35,237 nucleotides of DNA, taken from Vibrio anguillarum (lineage in GTDB: Bacteria > Pseudomonadota > Gammaproteobacteria > Enterobacterales > Vibrionaceae). The translations under genes were made by a program, and so were the position numbers. Positions 8,194-16,907 of this stretch are shown piece by piece; position 1 is the stretch's first letter; the number at the start of each line of letters is the position of its first letter. Location of the stretch: NCBI RefSeq assembly GCF_001989995.2, contig NZ_JAHGUP010000069.1:1-35237 (forward strand), written 5' to 3'. Below the pieces are notes generated by a model. The model saw nothing but the letters and a program-made list of their open reading frames with translations, was not told the DNA's origin and searched no databases.

Positions 8194-8530
8194 GTCCACG
8201 GAGGAAAAGGGCAACTTCCAACACCATGTATATGACTTTGATTTACCTGCTCACTATTAGGAGTTGTTGTGTGGTTCGATGGCTTATTTTGGGGCATCTT
8301 TGATTCTGACTGATTTGTGCAACAGCCTGTGGCACAAATTATTCTTATGAAGGTTTGCAGCTATCTAAACACATTTCGGGGCAGAGATGAGTTTCATAGA
8401 ATCGTAGATTTGTACTCCATGAATTACCTCAGGCATGGAAAACTCAGACAGGCAAAAGGCAAGATTCATAGAGAATCAATGCGTGGGTTCATATCGACGC
8501 TATTTTGATCGAGAAGGGCAGTTCAAGTAG
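8194..8530. other. Gene-free stretch between the amide hydrolase and ompV
   Basis: No gene is supportable. A 63-codon frame at 8317-8508 has no Shine-Dalgarno and no recognisable content. One perfect 8-base inverted repeat, ATTTGTGC/GCACAAAT, lies at 8313-8339 with an 11-base loop. Otherwise I see nothing. Confidence 0.4.
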
Positions 8531-8563
8531 AAAAATCAGGCAGGGGATGCGGCTCCTGCCTGA
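8531..8563 (-). terminator. Rho-independent terminator of ompV
   Basis: Read on the minus strand, TCAGGCAGG and CCTGCCTGA (8555-8563 and 8536-8544) form a perfect 9-base stem, followed directly by TTTTT. It lies 12 bases beyond the ompV stop codon. Confidence 0.88.
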
Positions 8564-8575
8564 GGGCGGTACAGC

Positions 8576-9349
8576 TTAGAAGTGGTAAGCGACGGTTGCG
8601 CCAACGAGCCATTGGTTCGCGCTTTCTACGATTGGCGAATGGGCGACATCAGAGCCTAAACGGGTGTAAGCACTGGTTTGGGTGATTTCCCAACGGTCAT
8701 TAATTGGATAAACCAGTTTGTAACCTAGGTTATAAGAGAAGTCGCCACCTGCATGGTAAGCTTTACGCTGTGCGGTCGCTTCTTTGTCTTTCACACCGAA
8801 ATAGTAGTTGTTGTAATCCGAACTCTGGTAACTAATGCCCGCAAAAGGTACCAAATCAACAGCACCTAAATCGATGACATGGAAGTAGTTAACGCCAGTT
8901 TTGTAGCCTTTATTTTCGTTGAGAATATCGTGTTGGAAGTAGGTCGATACGGTACCGTCACCCAGCGCGATATCGGCGTTTAAACCCAGATCAATCGTGG
9001 CTTTACGCTTATCCATTCCTTTAACGCTGTTTGCCGAATCTTGGTCATAAGTAACGCCGCTGCCCGTCAGGTAAGTACCTAGATTAACGACATCCCCTGT
9101 GTTACCAAAGAAGCGGTAGTTAATACCGGTGAGGTCTGCATTCAAATCTTCACCGTGGTAGCCAAAGTTCAGCAAAGCACCGTAAGACTTGTCTTGATCC
9201 TTGAGTAGGTCAGTGCTGCCAAAAGCACCCGCTTCCGCAACCCATTGACCTTCGTGGGTATAGATATTGCCGTTACGAATGTACGTTTGGGCAGCTAAAG
9301 TGTTGCCCGCGATAAGTGATGCTGTAATAAATAGTGCGATCTTTTTCAT
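8576..9349 (-). CDS. ompV: Outer-membrane protein OmpV (MipA/OmpV family)
   Basis: Outer-membrane beta-barrel protein of 257 residues. A Sec signal peptide is clear: MKKIALFITASLIAGNTLA, with cleavage near residue 19/20. The mature part is made of alternating amphipathic strands and ends in VAYHF, the C-terminal aromatic signature read by the BAM machinery. The sequence (for example THEGQWVAE, YHGEDLNADLTGINYRF, NQWLVGATVAYHF) agrees with my memory of V. cholerae OmpV, an immunogenic outer-membrane protein. MipA relatives are proposed to scaffold murein enzymes, but a precise function for OmpV is not established from sequence. GGAAG precedes the ATG. It is a single-gene unit with its own promoter and terminator. 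Confidence 0.88.
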   Translation of the reverse strand: MKKIALFITASLIAGNTLAAQTYIRNGNIYTHEGQWVAEAGAFGSTDLLKDQDKSYGALLNFGYHGEDLNADLTGINYRFFGNTGDVVNLGTYLTGSGVTYDQDSANSVKGMDKRKATIDLGLNADIALGDGTVSTYFQHDILNENKGYKTGVNYFHVIDLGAVDLVPFAGISYQSSDYNNYYFGVKDKEATAQRKAYHAGGDFSYNLGYKLVYPINDRWEITQTSAYTRLGSDVAHSPIVESANQWLVGATVAYHF

Positions 9350-9424
9350 TGTGTTCTTCCATTTAAGGGCTTATGTTTGGATATGAACACTGTACAAAAT
9401 CGATAGAGAGGATAATATCAATAG

Positions 9425-9454
9425 CTTGTATGGTTATGTCTGACTTTTGTCAAA
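9425..9454 (-). promoter_or_regulatory. Predicted sigma-70 promoter for ompV
   Basis: On the minus strand a perfect -35 TTGACA (9454-9449) is followed after 18 bases by TACAAG (9430-9425, 4 of 6 to TATAAT). This would give a leader of about 70 bases before the ompV ATG at 9349. The -35 lies inside the inverted repeat TGAC-N4-GTCA (9441-9452), which could bind a regulator. Confidence 0.5.
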
Positions 9455-9474
9455 GCGGCTTATTCTTGCCCTAC

Positions 9475-9515
9475 TCGTTGCAGTGGTTGACTACGTTCGC
9501 TTATCCGAATCACAT
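9475..9515. repeat. Decayed partial ERIC element
   Basis: This segment begins GTTGCAGTGG at 9478 and continues with CTACGTTCGCTTATCC. It aligns with the left half of the full ERIC element at 23511-23638 (GTTGTAGCGG... CTACGTTCGCTCACCC), including the invariant CTACGTTCGCT core. The right half is not convincingly present, so this is a truncated or decayed copy. The rest of the 9350-9723 gap holds only the ompV promoter and the ape terminator. Confidence 0.55.
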
Positions 9516-9686
9516 AGCCTTTCAGGTTTGATTTTGTGTGGGCAGGGCTCTGTTTGCTTGGCGCGGTGTTTTTTATTTTCAGACCGCAAGTCCTCGAAGT
9601 ACTTGCGAAAAGTATTGGCTGATTGCTGGTGAGTATTTGGCAGGCTATCAATATTTAAGAGGCAAATGCCGGATAAATAAACTCGT

Positions 9687-9717
9687 AAAAAAGCCGTTGT
9701 GTGGGCAACGGCTTTTT
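9687..9717. terminator. Bidirectional terminator at the end of the ape operon
   Basis: AAGCCGTTG (9691-9699), a 6-base loop, CAACGGCTT (9706-9714): a perfect 9-base stem flanked by T-runs on both strands. It lies 9 bases beyond the apeR stop and terminates the minus-strand ape operon; on the plus strand nothing obvious needs it. Confidence 0.88.
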
Positions 9718-9723
9718 ATGGGA

Positions 9724-10953
9724 TTATTCGCTGAATTTCTTAAAAATAATCGAGGTGTTGATGCCACCAAAAGCAAAGTTATTGCTCATTAGGTATTGCA
9801 CATCCAGCTCACGCCCTGTGCCTGTAATGTAATCAAGATCGCCACATTGCGGGTCGATGTTATCTAGATTAAGGGTTGGATTAAACCAACCGCTGCGCAT
9901 CATTTCTAAACCTAACCAAGCTTCAACCGCGCCACATGCGCCCAATGTGTGACCAAAATAACTTTTCAACGAGCTGATCGGCACTTTACCCAACGCGTTT
10001 GCGGTGGCGTGACTTTCGGCTATATCACCCCGGTCGGTCGCCGTGCCGTGAGCCGAAACATAGTCAATTTTATCTGCACTTAACTTGGCATCACGCAGCG
10101 CCATCTCCATGCAGATTTGCATGGTGTCCATTTGTGGTTGAGTGACATGGGCGGCATCGCAGTTGCTGGCAAAACCGATGATTTCTGCGTGAATGGCGGC
10201 ACCGCGCGCGATGGCGTGTTGATACTCTTCAAGCACTAAAGTTCCTGCACCTTCACCAATTACTAAACCATCACGCTGAGTATCATACGGGCGTGGGGTG
10301 GTTTTGGGCTGGTCGTTTTTGAGGCTAGTGGCAAATAAGGTATCAAATACGGCCGATTCGGTAGGGCAGAGCTCTTCACCACCGCCCGCCACCATTACGG
10401 TTTGGTAGCCGTGCTTGATCGCTTCGTACGCGTAACCGATGGCTTGGCTACCCGATGTGCAGGCGCTACTGGTTGGAATGACGCGGCCTTTGAGCCCGAA
10501 AAATAGACCTACGTTCACCGCGGCAGTGTGAGGCATCATCTGTACATAAGTGGTGGCGGTAATGGCTCGAGTGGTTTTTTCGTTGAGCATGACACCAAAC
10601 GCACCGATGGCATCGGTACTGCCTGTTGATGAACCATAAGCGATACCGGTTTGGCCGTTCGTCAGCACTTCATGACCAATTAAGCCCGCTTGCAGCAGCG
10701 CATTTTCGGTGGCAACGGTCGCCAGTTGTGACACGCGGCCCATACCTCGGACTTGTTTACGTTTGTAGTGGCTAGGTAGTGTAAAACCCATTATTGGCGC
10801 GGCGAGCTTAGTGTTTAAACCTTCATACTGCTCATAGGAGGGCATATATTGAGTGGCATTTTCACAAGCTCTGAGTTTTGGCTCAATACTGGCCCAGTCA
10901 TTACCAAAAGCAGTCACGCCGGACATGCCTGTAACGACAACGCGGCGGGTCAT
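9724..10953 (-). CDS. apeR: Aryl polyene beta-ketoacyl-ACP synthase ApeR
   Basis: FabF-like condensing enzyme of 409 residues, last gene of the ape operon. The complete Cys-His-His active site is visible: Cys165 (PTSSACTSGSQ), His302 (SAHGTATDRGD) and His335 (YFGHTLGACG). In the characterised Xenorhabdus system ApeR is a separate ketosynthase from the ApeO:ApeC pair; from memory it is thought to act in early condensations. The start overlaps the apeQ stop by 4 bases (ATGA), indicating coupling, and a strong terminator follows. Ketosynthase identity is certain. The letter R rests on gene order and on my recollection of the nomenclature. Confidence 0.93.
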   Translation of the reverse strand: MTRRVVVTGMSGVTAFGNDWASIEPKLRACENATQYMPSYEQYEGLNTKLAAPIMGFTLPSHYKRKQVRGMGRVSQLATVATENALLQAGLIGHEVLTNGQTGIAYGSSTGSTDAIGAFGVMLNEKTTRAITATTYVQMMPHTAAVNVGLFFGLKGRVIPTSSACTSGSQAIGYAYEAIKHGYQTVMVAGGGEELCPTESAVFDTLFATSLKNDQPKTTPRPYDTQRDGLVIGEGAGTLVLEEYQHAIARGAAIHAEIIGFASNCDAAHVTQPQMDTMQICMEMALRDAKLSADKIDYVSAHGTATDRGDIAESHATANALGKVPISSLKSYFGHTLGACGAVEAWLGLEMMRSGWFNPTLNLDNIDPQCGDLDYITGTGRELDVQYLMSNNFAFGGINTSIIFKKFSE

Positions 10954-11675
10954 ACTAAGCCTCCATTAACCGAGATAACTTGGCGAGTAACATAAGCGGC
11001 AATATCAGACATTAAATAGCTCACAAGGCCTGCGACTTCTTCGGGTTCACCCATGCGGCGTAAAGGAACTTGTGGCAGTGCGTGCTCTTTGACGTGCTCA
11101 TCCACCATGCCTGTATCGATTAAACCCGGAGCAACGCAGTTGACGGTGATTTTGCGCTTAGCCAGTTCAAGCGCGAGCGATTTGGTCGCGCCAATCACGC
11201 CAGCTTTGGCGGCGCTGTAATTGGTTTGACCACGGTTGCCTGTGATGCCCGACACCGACGCTAAAGTCACAATGCGCCCACCTTGGCGTTTTTGCACCAT
11301 TGGCATCACACAAGGGTGGAGGACGTTATAAAAGCTGTCTAAATTGGTGTGAATTACACCATCCCATTCTTGTTCTGTCATGGCAGGAAACGCCGTGTCA
11401 CGAGTAATGCCCGCGTTATTGACCACGCCGTAATAAGCGCCATGCAGAGCAATATCGGCTTCTAATACTTCGCGACACTGAGCTCGGTTGCTGATGTCAA
11501 ATTGAATCAGTCGGCCTGAACCACCGTTTTGCTCGATGGTCGCTAGTGTTTGCAGGGCACCTTGTTGGTCGCCCATGTAATGAACGGCAATGGCAAAACC
11601 ATCTTTGGCGAGCGCAATCGCAATCGCTTTGCCTATGCCTTTACTCGCACCAGTCACTAATACGTGTCGGGTCAT
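10950..11675 (-). CDS. apeQ: Aryl polyene 3-ketoacyl-ACP reductase ApeQ
   Basis: NADPH-dependent short-chain dehydrogenase (FabG type) that reduces the beta-keto group after each condensation; 241 residues. The nucleotide-binding TGASKGIG is at 8-15, NNAG at 86-89, and the catalytic Ser140, Tyr153 and Lys157 (YSAAK) are intact. The C-terminal ISVNGGLV is typical of FabG. The start is set at 11675: the frame runs open upstream to 11741, but the ATG at 11675 follows GAGGAG, overlaps the apeP stop as ATGA, and gives the canonical MTRHVLVTGAS start. Overlaps apeR by 4 bases. Confident. Confidence 0.94.
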   Translation of the reverse strand: MTRHVLVTGASKGIGKAIAIALAKDGFAIAVHYMGDQQGALQTLATIEQNGGSGRLIQFDISNRAQCREVLEADIALHGAYYGVVNNAGITRDTAFPAMTEQEWDGVIHTNLDSFYNVLHPCVMPMVQKRQGGRIVTLASVSGITGNRGQTNYSAAKAGVIGATKSLALELAKRKITVNCVAPGLIDTGMVDEHVKEHALPQVPLRRMGEPEEVAGLVSYLMSDIAAYVTRQVISVNGGLV

Positions 11676-12136
11676 GCTTGACTCCTCATTTTCATTTCTT
11701 CTAATTTTTGTTCTGATGGCACATACACATTTAATTGGCATTCGGCCAAAAGCTGGTGTTGGTGCTCGATTCTTGCCTTAAACACAGCCATGCCATTGTC
11801 TTGCATTAGCTGTTCAGCGTAGATATCGAGCGTTTGCCCTTTCAGGAATGCATCGCACAGCGCTCGATAACGGCGACTGCCGAGCAGAAAGCCAATCGGC
11901 GGTTGAATGCCTTGGACAAGTGAGTGATACCCAGACCACGCGGCAATGGCTTGTGCCATAAACTCGATACCGACATAGGCCGGTATGCTTTGTGTCGCCG
12001 GGTCAAAAAACAGGTGGTGCGATTCAATATCCACTTGGCAGTGGATAGATTCGCTCTGTACCTCAAGCGCGCGGTCAATCAAAATCATCGGCGCTTGATG
12101 AGGCAGCAGTTGATCAATTGCAGGAAGCTTTGTCAT
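11672..12136 (-). CDS. apeP: Aryl polyene hotdog dehydratase ApeP
   Basis: Hotdog-fold 3-hydroxyacyl-ACP dehydratase of 154 residues. The N-terminus is FabZ/FabA-like (IDQLLPHQAPMILIDR, with His13 as the likely catalytic base), and the central helix reads AYVGIEFMAQAIAAW. In the APE system ApeP pairs with ApeI to form the dehydratase, as I recall from the Xenorhabdus study. The ATG at 12136 is chosen because it starts just before the LPHQAP block; a longer frame to 12181 runs inside apeO without a conserved sequence. It overlaps the apeO end by 23 bases and apeQ by 4. Confidence 0.88.
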   Translation of the reverse strand: MTKLPAIDQLLPHQAPMILIDRALEVQSESIHCQVDIESHHLFFDPATQSIPAYVGIEFMAQAIAAWSGYHSLVQGIQPPIGFLLGSRRYRALCDAFLKGQTLDIYAEQLMQDNGMAVFKARIEHQHQLLAECQLNVYVPSEQKLEEMKMRSQA

Positions 12137-13349
12137 TAACGTAACCAAAAATGAGGCTAATATTGTTGCCACCAAAAGCAAAGGAGTTGCTTAAAATGGC
12201 CTTGTTTTCTAAATATTGAGTGGTTTCCACTAGCGTAATATCGATGTCTGGCGCTTTGTTAGCACAGCGCTGAATGGGCAAAGGCAATTGGTATTGCAGT
12301 ATGTGCCAAGCAATGGCGGCTTCGGTTGCACTGGCCGCGCCGAGCGTGTGTCCAGTGAGTGGTTTGGTTGAACTCACCGCAACGTGCTGGCCAAAAACGC
12401 GGAAAATCGCTTTACTTTCCATGCTGTCATTGAGCGGTGTTGCGGTGCCGTGAGCGTTGATATAGCCGATATCACTGGCGGTTAATTTGGCATCTTGCAG
12501 CGCGTTACGCATCGCCTGTTCTGCACCGTTTCCATCTGGGTGGGGCGCAGAAATATGGTGTGCATCGGAACTGTCGCCTGCGCCCAATAGCGCAATGGCG
12601 TGAGCGTGTTGCTGAGACGGCGTTTTCCCCAGCAGCATAAAAGCGGCAGATTCACCAATGTTGATGCCATCTCGCTGTGCATCAAACGGTTTACACAAAC
12701 GTTGAGACAGCGCTTCTAAACCGTTAAAACCATTGAGAGTTAAGCGGCACAAAGTGTCGGCACCACCGACAATCACCGCATCAACCAACCCAGCATTAAG
12801 CATTCTTTTGGCGGTGATAAAGACGCGGCCACTGGACGAACAGGCGGTCGAAATGGCGTAGCAGGGGCCGCTTATTGCAAAATAGCGAGCGATAAAATCA
12901 CTGCAATTGCCTAATTCCTGTTTGTAGTAGTGGTAGTCGCTTGGGAATTCGCCCTGCTCTAACTTGTGGGCGAGTGCGATTTCGCCATCAGCAATGCCGG
13001 ATGTGCTCGTGCCAACCACCACTGCGATGCGATCTGCACCATAGGTGGCAATCGCGTGGCGGACACTCGGTTCAATCTGTTTCAGTGCAGAAAGAGCCAG
13101 TTGGTTGTTGCGCGTATTGAACGCACTTAAATGCGCTGGGATTTCTGGTAGTGGCTCACTCACTCGGCCTACGATGGTTGCGGTGCCACTATTGAGCGAC
13201 GTGTTGTCAGCCACCATGTTGTCACAATAGCCCTGCGCTAAACTTTGGTGAATGTGCGACGAGTCACTCCCCATCGCGCAGTGAAAACCGCAATCTTGGA
13301 CATAAATAGGTGAGCGAGAATCAATAGGAGAAGTCGTGGATGAGTTCAT
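12114..13349 (-). CDS. apeO: Aryl polyene ketosynthase ApeO
   Basis: Beta-ketoacyl-ACP synthase of 411 residues and the chain-elongating KS of the type II system. The active-site triad is complete: Cys170 (STACSSSGRV), His300 (NAHGTATPLND) and His334 (PLTGHTLGAA). In the characterised system ApeO forms a heterodimer with the short chain-length factor ApeC, whose homologue here is at the head of the operon (24421-25158). The start ATG lies 9 bases after the apeN stop with only a weak ribosome site, suggesting coupled translation. ApeO and ApeR are distinct paralogues, not a duplication artefact: their sequences differ throughout. Confidence 0.93.
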   Translation of the reverse strand: MNSSTTSPIDSRSPIYVQDCGFHCAMGSDSSHIHQSLAQGYCDNMVADNTSLNSGTATIVGRVSEPLPEIPAHLSAFNTRNNQLALSALKQIEPSVRHAIATYGADRIAVVVGTSTSGIADGEIALAHKLEQGEFPSDYHYYKQELGNCSDFIARYFAISGPCYAISTACSSSGRVFITAKRMLNAGLVDAVIVGGADTLCRLTLNGFNGLEALSQRLCKPFDAQRDGINIGESAAFMLLGKTPSQQHAHAIALLGAGDSSDAHHISAPHPDGNGAEQAMRNALQDAKLTASDIGYINAHGTATPLNDSMESKAIFRVFGQHVAVSSTKPLTGHTLGAASATEAAIAWHILQYQLPLPIQRCANKAPDIDITLVETTQYLENKAILSNSFAFGGNNISLIFGYVNDKASCN

Positions 13350-13358
13350 GATAGCTAT

Positions 13359-13979
13359 CTACGGTTGTGTGGGCGGCAAAGGGTGCTGGGCACTGAGTGT
13401 TTTAATCGTAATGGTGTAATTCAATAATTGATTGTGGAAGCGAATATCGCCCTTCATCGCGAAGGGATGTTGATAATCAATAACAATCACTGTTTCACCC
13501 AGTTCATTGATGAGTGTTCGTCTATTCTCATCATCAATGATTTGCCACTTTACCTTATTTAACGAGGCTTCCCAAGCATTTCGCGGCCAGAGCGTGATCA
13601 TCAGGTTAAAGAGTATCTGTTCGGGCTTCGGCAAGGTGTTTTCCAAGCCATTGAGTACACTGGTCTCAATAGTATCTTGCTGATAATTGAGCGATAAAAT
13701 CCTCGTTCCCCAAGATGAAAACCCTGCCAGCACAATCTTGTCATCGGTGACCTGCAACTGGACCGGAAGCTGTTGGTTATGCTGGCCGTTATCATCTTGC
13801 CAATGGGCGCTGATCAACTGACTTGCCGTGACTTGGTACCCAAGTTGCGCAGGTTTGGGCAGTGTAACGAATGTGTTGGGGCTAATTTCTACCTGCGTGG
13901 AGGCTTGGTTTGGCACTAAAGAGCAGCCAGACAACATCAGTAACAGCAAGGGCAGCGCACGGCGTATTCTCATCATCAT
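13359..13979 (-). CDS. apeN: DUF3261-type lipoprotein of the APE cluster, ApeN
   Basis: Predicted lipoprotein of 206 residues. The signal peptide ends in a lipobox, LMLSGC with Cys19 as the lipidated residue; Ser follows the Cys, which favours sorting to the outer membrane. The remainder is a hydrophilic, beta-rich domain resembling the DUF3261 lipoproteins that accompany APE and related pigment clusters. Its place directly after the exporter gene (4-base overlap with apeM) and near the LolA-like gene suggests a role in moving or holding the pigment-lipid at the outer membrane. That role is inference. The biochemical function of this family is not established. Confidence 0.82.
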   Translation of the reverse strand: MMMRIRRALPLLLLMLSGCSLVPNQASTQVEISPNTFVTLPKPAQLGYQVTASQLISAHWQDDNGQHNQQLPVQLQVTDDKIVLAGFSSWGTRILSLNYQQDTIETSVLNGLENTLPKPEQILFNLMITLWPRNAWEASLNKVKWQIIDDENRRTLINELGETVIVIDYQHPFAMKGDIRFHNQLLNYTITIKTLSAQHPLPPTQP

Positions 13980-16324
13980 AGTTTTTCCTCATGCGCTTTC
14001 ATGGCGGCAGGTTGTGATTTGATCGCCATTGGTGAAAGCAACCAAGCCACGAAAATGCCGCTCAGTACCGTCAAACCAAAACTGTGGATGGCGTGAGTTT
14101 GGCTAAGAGCAAGCAGACCAAACGAGAGCAAAGTCGTTAGTGCCGAAAGGGTTATGGCAAGCAAGGTACTGTGACTGCGGGCTTGTTCGGCAAAAAAGAG
14201 CGTGTAATCAATACCGATACCTATCACTAATACCAGCGCTAATAGATTGAATAAATTGAGCGTAGAGCCTGTTGCGACGGTGACGGCTAACCCAGCGATG
14301 CAAGCAATCAGCGAAGGTAACATAATGCGAATGCTGTGCTTCACGCCGTAGCGCCAAATAGTGAGAGCGCTGATCAAGGTAAGAGCCAGCGCAATTAACT
14401 CCATCACTTTAAGGCGATACTGTCCAAACAGGGTTGAGATCTCTTCGGTTTTATTCAAATAGGCGTAGTCGCTGTTTTGCGCCGCAAACTGCTTAATTAC
14501 GGCTGCTTGGTGAACCTCTTTCAACAGCACTACCGCCACCACTTTTTGCTCAACTTCACCTAAATAAAGAAAGCGCAGCGGCTGGGAAACATCATGGGCT
14601 AAATAATGCGCCAGTGTCATGGGCAAAAATGACGCTTCCAGTTTAGGAGTTGAAGATAGTTTCAGCGTGTGAGCCAGTGCTGCGCCTTGGTTTGCGTACA
14701 GTGCTTCAACCAGTGCGTAGTTTTCTTGCTGACGCTTAAGCGAGCTGATGTTTTGGCTTAAACTTTGGTAGCCAGAAAGTACGCCTTGTTGTTGCCATTG
14801 TGAAAATTGCGTATCTAATTTTTCTAACTGCTGTATTAATGCTTCATCATCGTTGGCACTGACGACCAACATTTGCTGTGATGATTGAATACCAGTCAAG
14901 GCGCTGATTTGCAGCTCTTGCTGTTTCAAGTCGCTAGGCATGGCTTGTAATTGTCGAATGTCATCGTTGTAGTGCACTTGCGTCAGAGCAAGACTGCTGA
15001 TGATCAATAACGCCGTGGGTAGGCCCCATTTAACCCATGGCTTTTGCCAAAGCGCAAACCATAAGGACCAATAAGTGATGCCGGGAAGCGTTCTCGATGA
15101 ACTTGGTTTTTTGGCCAAAATCGGATACCAAGCCACGACCGTCGCGTAAGCGGCAACGAGCCCTAAGGCGGAAAATAGCGCTAGTTGTTGTAAGCCGGGG
15201 AAAGGGGCGACCAGTAGACCGAGATAGCCAATTAAACTGGTGATTAACCCTAAGGTAATGGCAGTCAGAATATGCTTTAGTCCTTGCACGCTGTCCCATT
15301 GTTCATTTTCGGCAAGGCGATCGGTCAGGTAGTGAAAGGCGTAGTCGATTGAAACGCCAATCAGGCTGGCCCCGAACACTAAGCTAAACAGATGGAGCTG
15401 ACCAAAAAACGCGGTGGTGATCACCATGGCAACCACTAACCCAACGGATACCGAGAGCAGTGCCAACAGTAAAGGCATGGCACTGCGAAAAACCAGCATC
15501 ACCAACAGCACAATGCCGAGTAATGAGAAAAGGCCAATAGTGCTGATTTCTGACTTGGCACTTTGAGTGCCAAAATCGGCGTAAAATAAAACACCAGTGT
15601 GATAAATGTCCGCACTAAATTGTTGCTTGATGCGTTGTTGCCATTGAGCAATATCGGGCACCACTTGTTGCGCTTTGAAACTGTATGGTGAGTCGTTGAG
15701 CTGCGCGGTGATCAGCACGTATTTTTGGCCTTGATACTCGCGGGTTAAGTATCCATCTTGCAAACGAAAATGAGACGATAGCTGGCTAAGTTGTGCTAAG
15801 TAGTCGCGAAATAGCAGAAAAGGGTCGTGACGGAGCTCTTGCCCTGTTACCCCAGAAAAAGGGTTATATAGGGCTTGCACTACCGTTTGCACTTGTTGTT
15901 CGGGATGTTGACTGAGCTGATTGCGTTGCTCGCTGGTGAGCAGTTGTGCTCGATGTTGAAAGTAGTAACTGGCCCAAGCGCTCTGTTGAGTGGCATCGAT
16001 TTTCCCAACCACATCCTTGAAATAGCCACTCTGCTTGAGCTCGCTTTCTAGCGCTGTAACGGATTTGAGTCGGTCAGCCTCATTGGGCGCAGTGACAATA
16101 AAGACCACTTTATCGCTCATACTGGCAGTGACTTTTTCAAACGCTTGCTCGGCGAGCACACTTTGCTGGTTGGCCGGCAGTAGCTTAAGGATATCTGTCT
16201 CGATCGGTGAGGCTGCTGAAAAGAACCACTGCTTGAGTAGTAAGCCAAGACAAAGGGTCACAAAAGCCAACCAGAACAATGCCAGCCGGTTCGATTTAGA
16301 AGTTAAACTGTGCTTGCTCAGCAT
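13976..16324 (-). CDS. apeM: RND/MMPL-family exporter ApeM
   Basis: Inner-membrane transporter of 782 residues in the MMPL/RND (hydrophobe exporter) group. It has one N-terminal membrane helix, a large periplasmic loop, five to six helices, then a second repeat of the same layout. The transmembrane proton-relay regions are recognisable in both repeats: LIGVSIDYAFHYLTDRL in the first and LVIGIGIDYTLFFAEQAR in the second, each with the conserved Asp-Tyr. In APE clusters this transporter is thought to take the lipid-linked polyene from the inner membrane to the periplasm. It overlaps apeL by 29 bases and apeN by 4. Confidence 0.9.
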   Translation of the reverse strand: MLSKHSLTSKSNRLALFWLAFVTLCLGLLLKQWFFSAASPIETDILKLLPANQQSVLAEQAFEKVTASMSDKVVFIVTAPNEADRLKSVTALESELKQSGYFKDVVGKIDATQQSAWASYYFQHRAQLLTSEQRNQLSQHPEQQVQTVVQALYNPFSGVTGQELRHDPFLLFRDYLAQLSQLSSHFRLQDGYLTREYQGQKYVLITAQLNDSPYSFKAQQVVPDIAQWQQRIKQQFSADIYHTGVLFYADFGTQSAKSEISTIGLFSLLGIVLLVMLVFRSAMPLLLALLSVSVGLVVAMVITTAFFGQLHLFSLVFGASLIGVSIDYAFHYLTDRLAENEQWDSVQGLKHILTAITLGLITSLIGYLGLLVAPFPGLQQLALFSALGLVAAYATVVAWYPILAKKPSSSRTLPGITYWSLWFALWQKPWVKWGLPTALLIISSLALTQVHYNDDIRQLQAMPSDLKQQELQISALTGIQSSQQMLVVSANDDEALIQQLEKLDTQFSQWQQQGVLSGYQSLSQNISSLKRQQENYALVEALYANQGAALAHTLKLSSTPKLEASFLPMTLAHYLAHDVSQPLRFLYLGEVEQKVVAVVLLKEVHQAAVIKQFAAQNSDYAYLNKTEEISTLFGQYRLKVMELIALALTLISALTIWRYGVKHSIRIMLPSLIACIAGLAVTVATGSTLNLFNLLALVLVIGIGIDYTLFFAEQARSHSTLLAITLSALTTLLSFGLLALSQTHAIHSFGLTVLSGIFVAWLLSPMAIKSQPAAMKAHEEKL

Positions 16325-16907
16325 GGGTTAAACGCTCTGGCTGGTGGTTTTGGTTAGTAAACTGAATCTCGGTTTTGTCTCCTCGCACTTCTTGCAGGAT
16401 CAAACCATCAATGTCATCTCGCCCCGTTAATGTTATCGAGGTAAACACCGAGCTCAGTGGCGCATTTCTCGGCGTTAAATTTAACTGCCACTGGCCATCT
16501 TCGCTGTGCAGCGTCATCGTAAATTGTTCATTCAATTGCTGCGTGTCACCATGAAATACCGACAAAAAGAGATGGCTGAAATAAAACGCCATTGGGTTCT
16601 CTTTTTCGGTAATCACCTGTGGTGGTTGGTTAGCAAAAGTTTGGCGAAGCTTGTCTTGAGTTAGCACCAAATTAACTGGAAATGGTGAGTTTTGTTGCCA
16701 AAGTAAGCCATTTTGTTTATCGAGCAAGAATTTACCGGCTGACGACAGTGGTTGTTCGAACATCTCAATATGGCGGAGTTGAGTAAACTCTCCGCGTACG
16801 ATCTGGTGTTTCGCCAACTGCGCTTGCAGTGAGGCGAGGTCGGTCACTTGTGCCCAGAGTAGGGGCGAGAATAGAGCTAAAGTTAGCCAGAGAAAACGGC
16901 GCATCAT
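16296..16907 (-). CDS. apeL: LolA-like periplasmic carrier ApeL
   Basis: Periplasmic LolA-like protein of 203 residues, probably ferrying the hydrophobic APE-lipid across the periplasm. The signal peptide is MMRRFLWLTLALFSPLLWA. The body has LolA-like text: LAKHQIVRGEFTQLRHIEMF, followed by the curved-sheet strands of which GKFLLDKQNGLLWQQNSPFP is typical. The start is set at 16907: the ATG overlaps the apeK stop as ATGA, follows ACGGGAA, and opens directly on the signal peptide. The frame is open to 16970, but that extension lies inside apeK. Cargo assignment is inference from the gene context. Confidence 0.87.
   Translation of the reverse strand: MMRRFLWLTLALFSPLLWAQVTDLASLQAQLAKHQIVRGEFTQLRHIEMFEQPLSSAGKFLLDKQNGLLWQQNSPFPVNLVLTQDKLRQTFANQPPQVITEKENPMAFYFSHLFLSVFHGDTQQLNEQFTMTLHSEDGQWQLNLTPRNAPLSSVFTSITLTGRDDIDGLILQEVRGDKTEIQFTNQNHQPERLTHAEQAQFNF

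Noticed and set aside
8317..8508. 63-codon reading frame in the gap before ompV
   Set aside because: No ribosome site, no recognisable sequence, and it spans an inverted repeat; treated as chance.
11676..11741. Longer N-terminus for apeQ
   Set aside because: It lies inside apeP, has no conserved content, and the ATG at 11675 has GAGGAG plus a 4-base stop-start overlap.
9724..13349. ApeO and ApeR as a recent gene duplication
   Set aside because: They share only the ketosynthase motifs; the sequences between motifs differ throughout, and both types occur side by side in known APE clusters.
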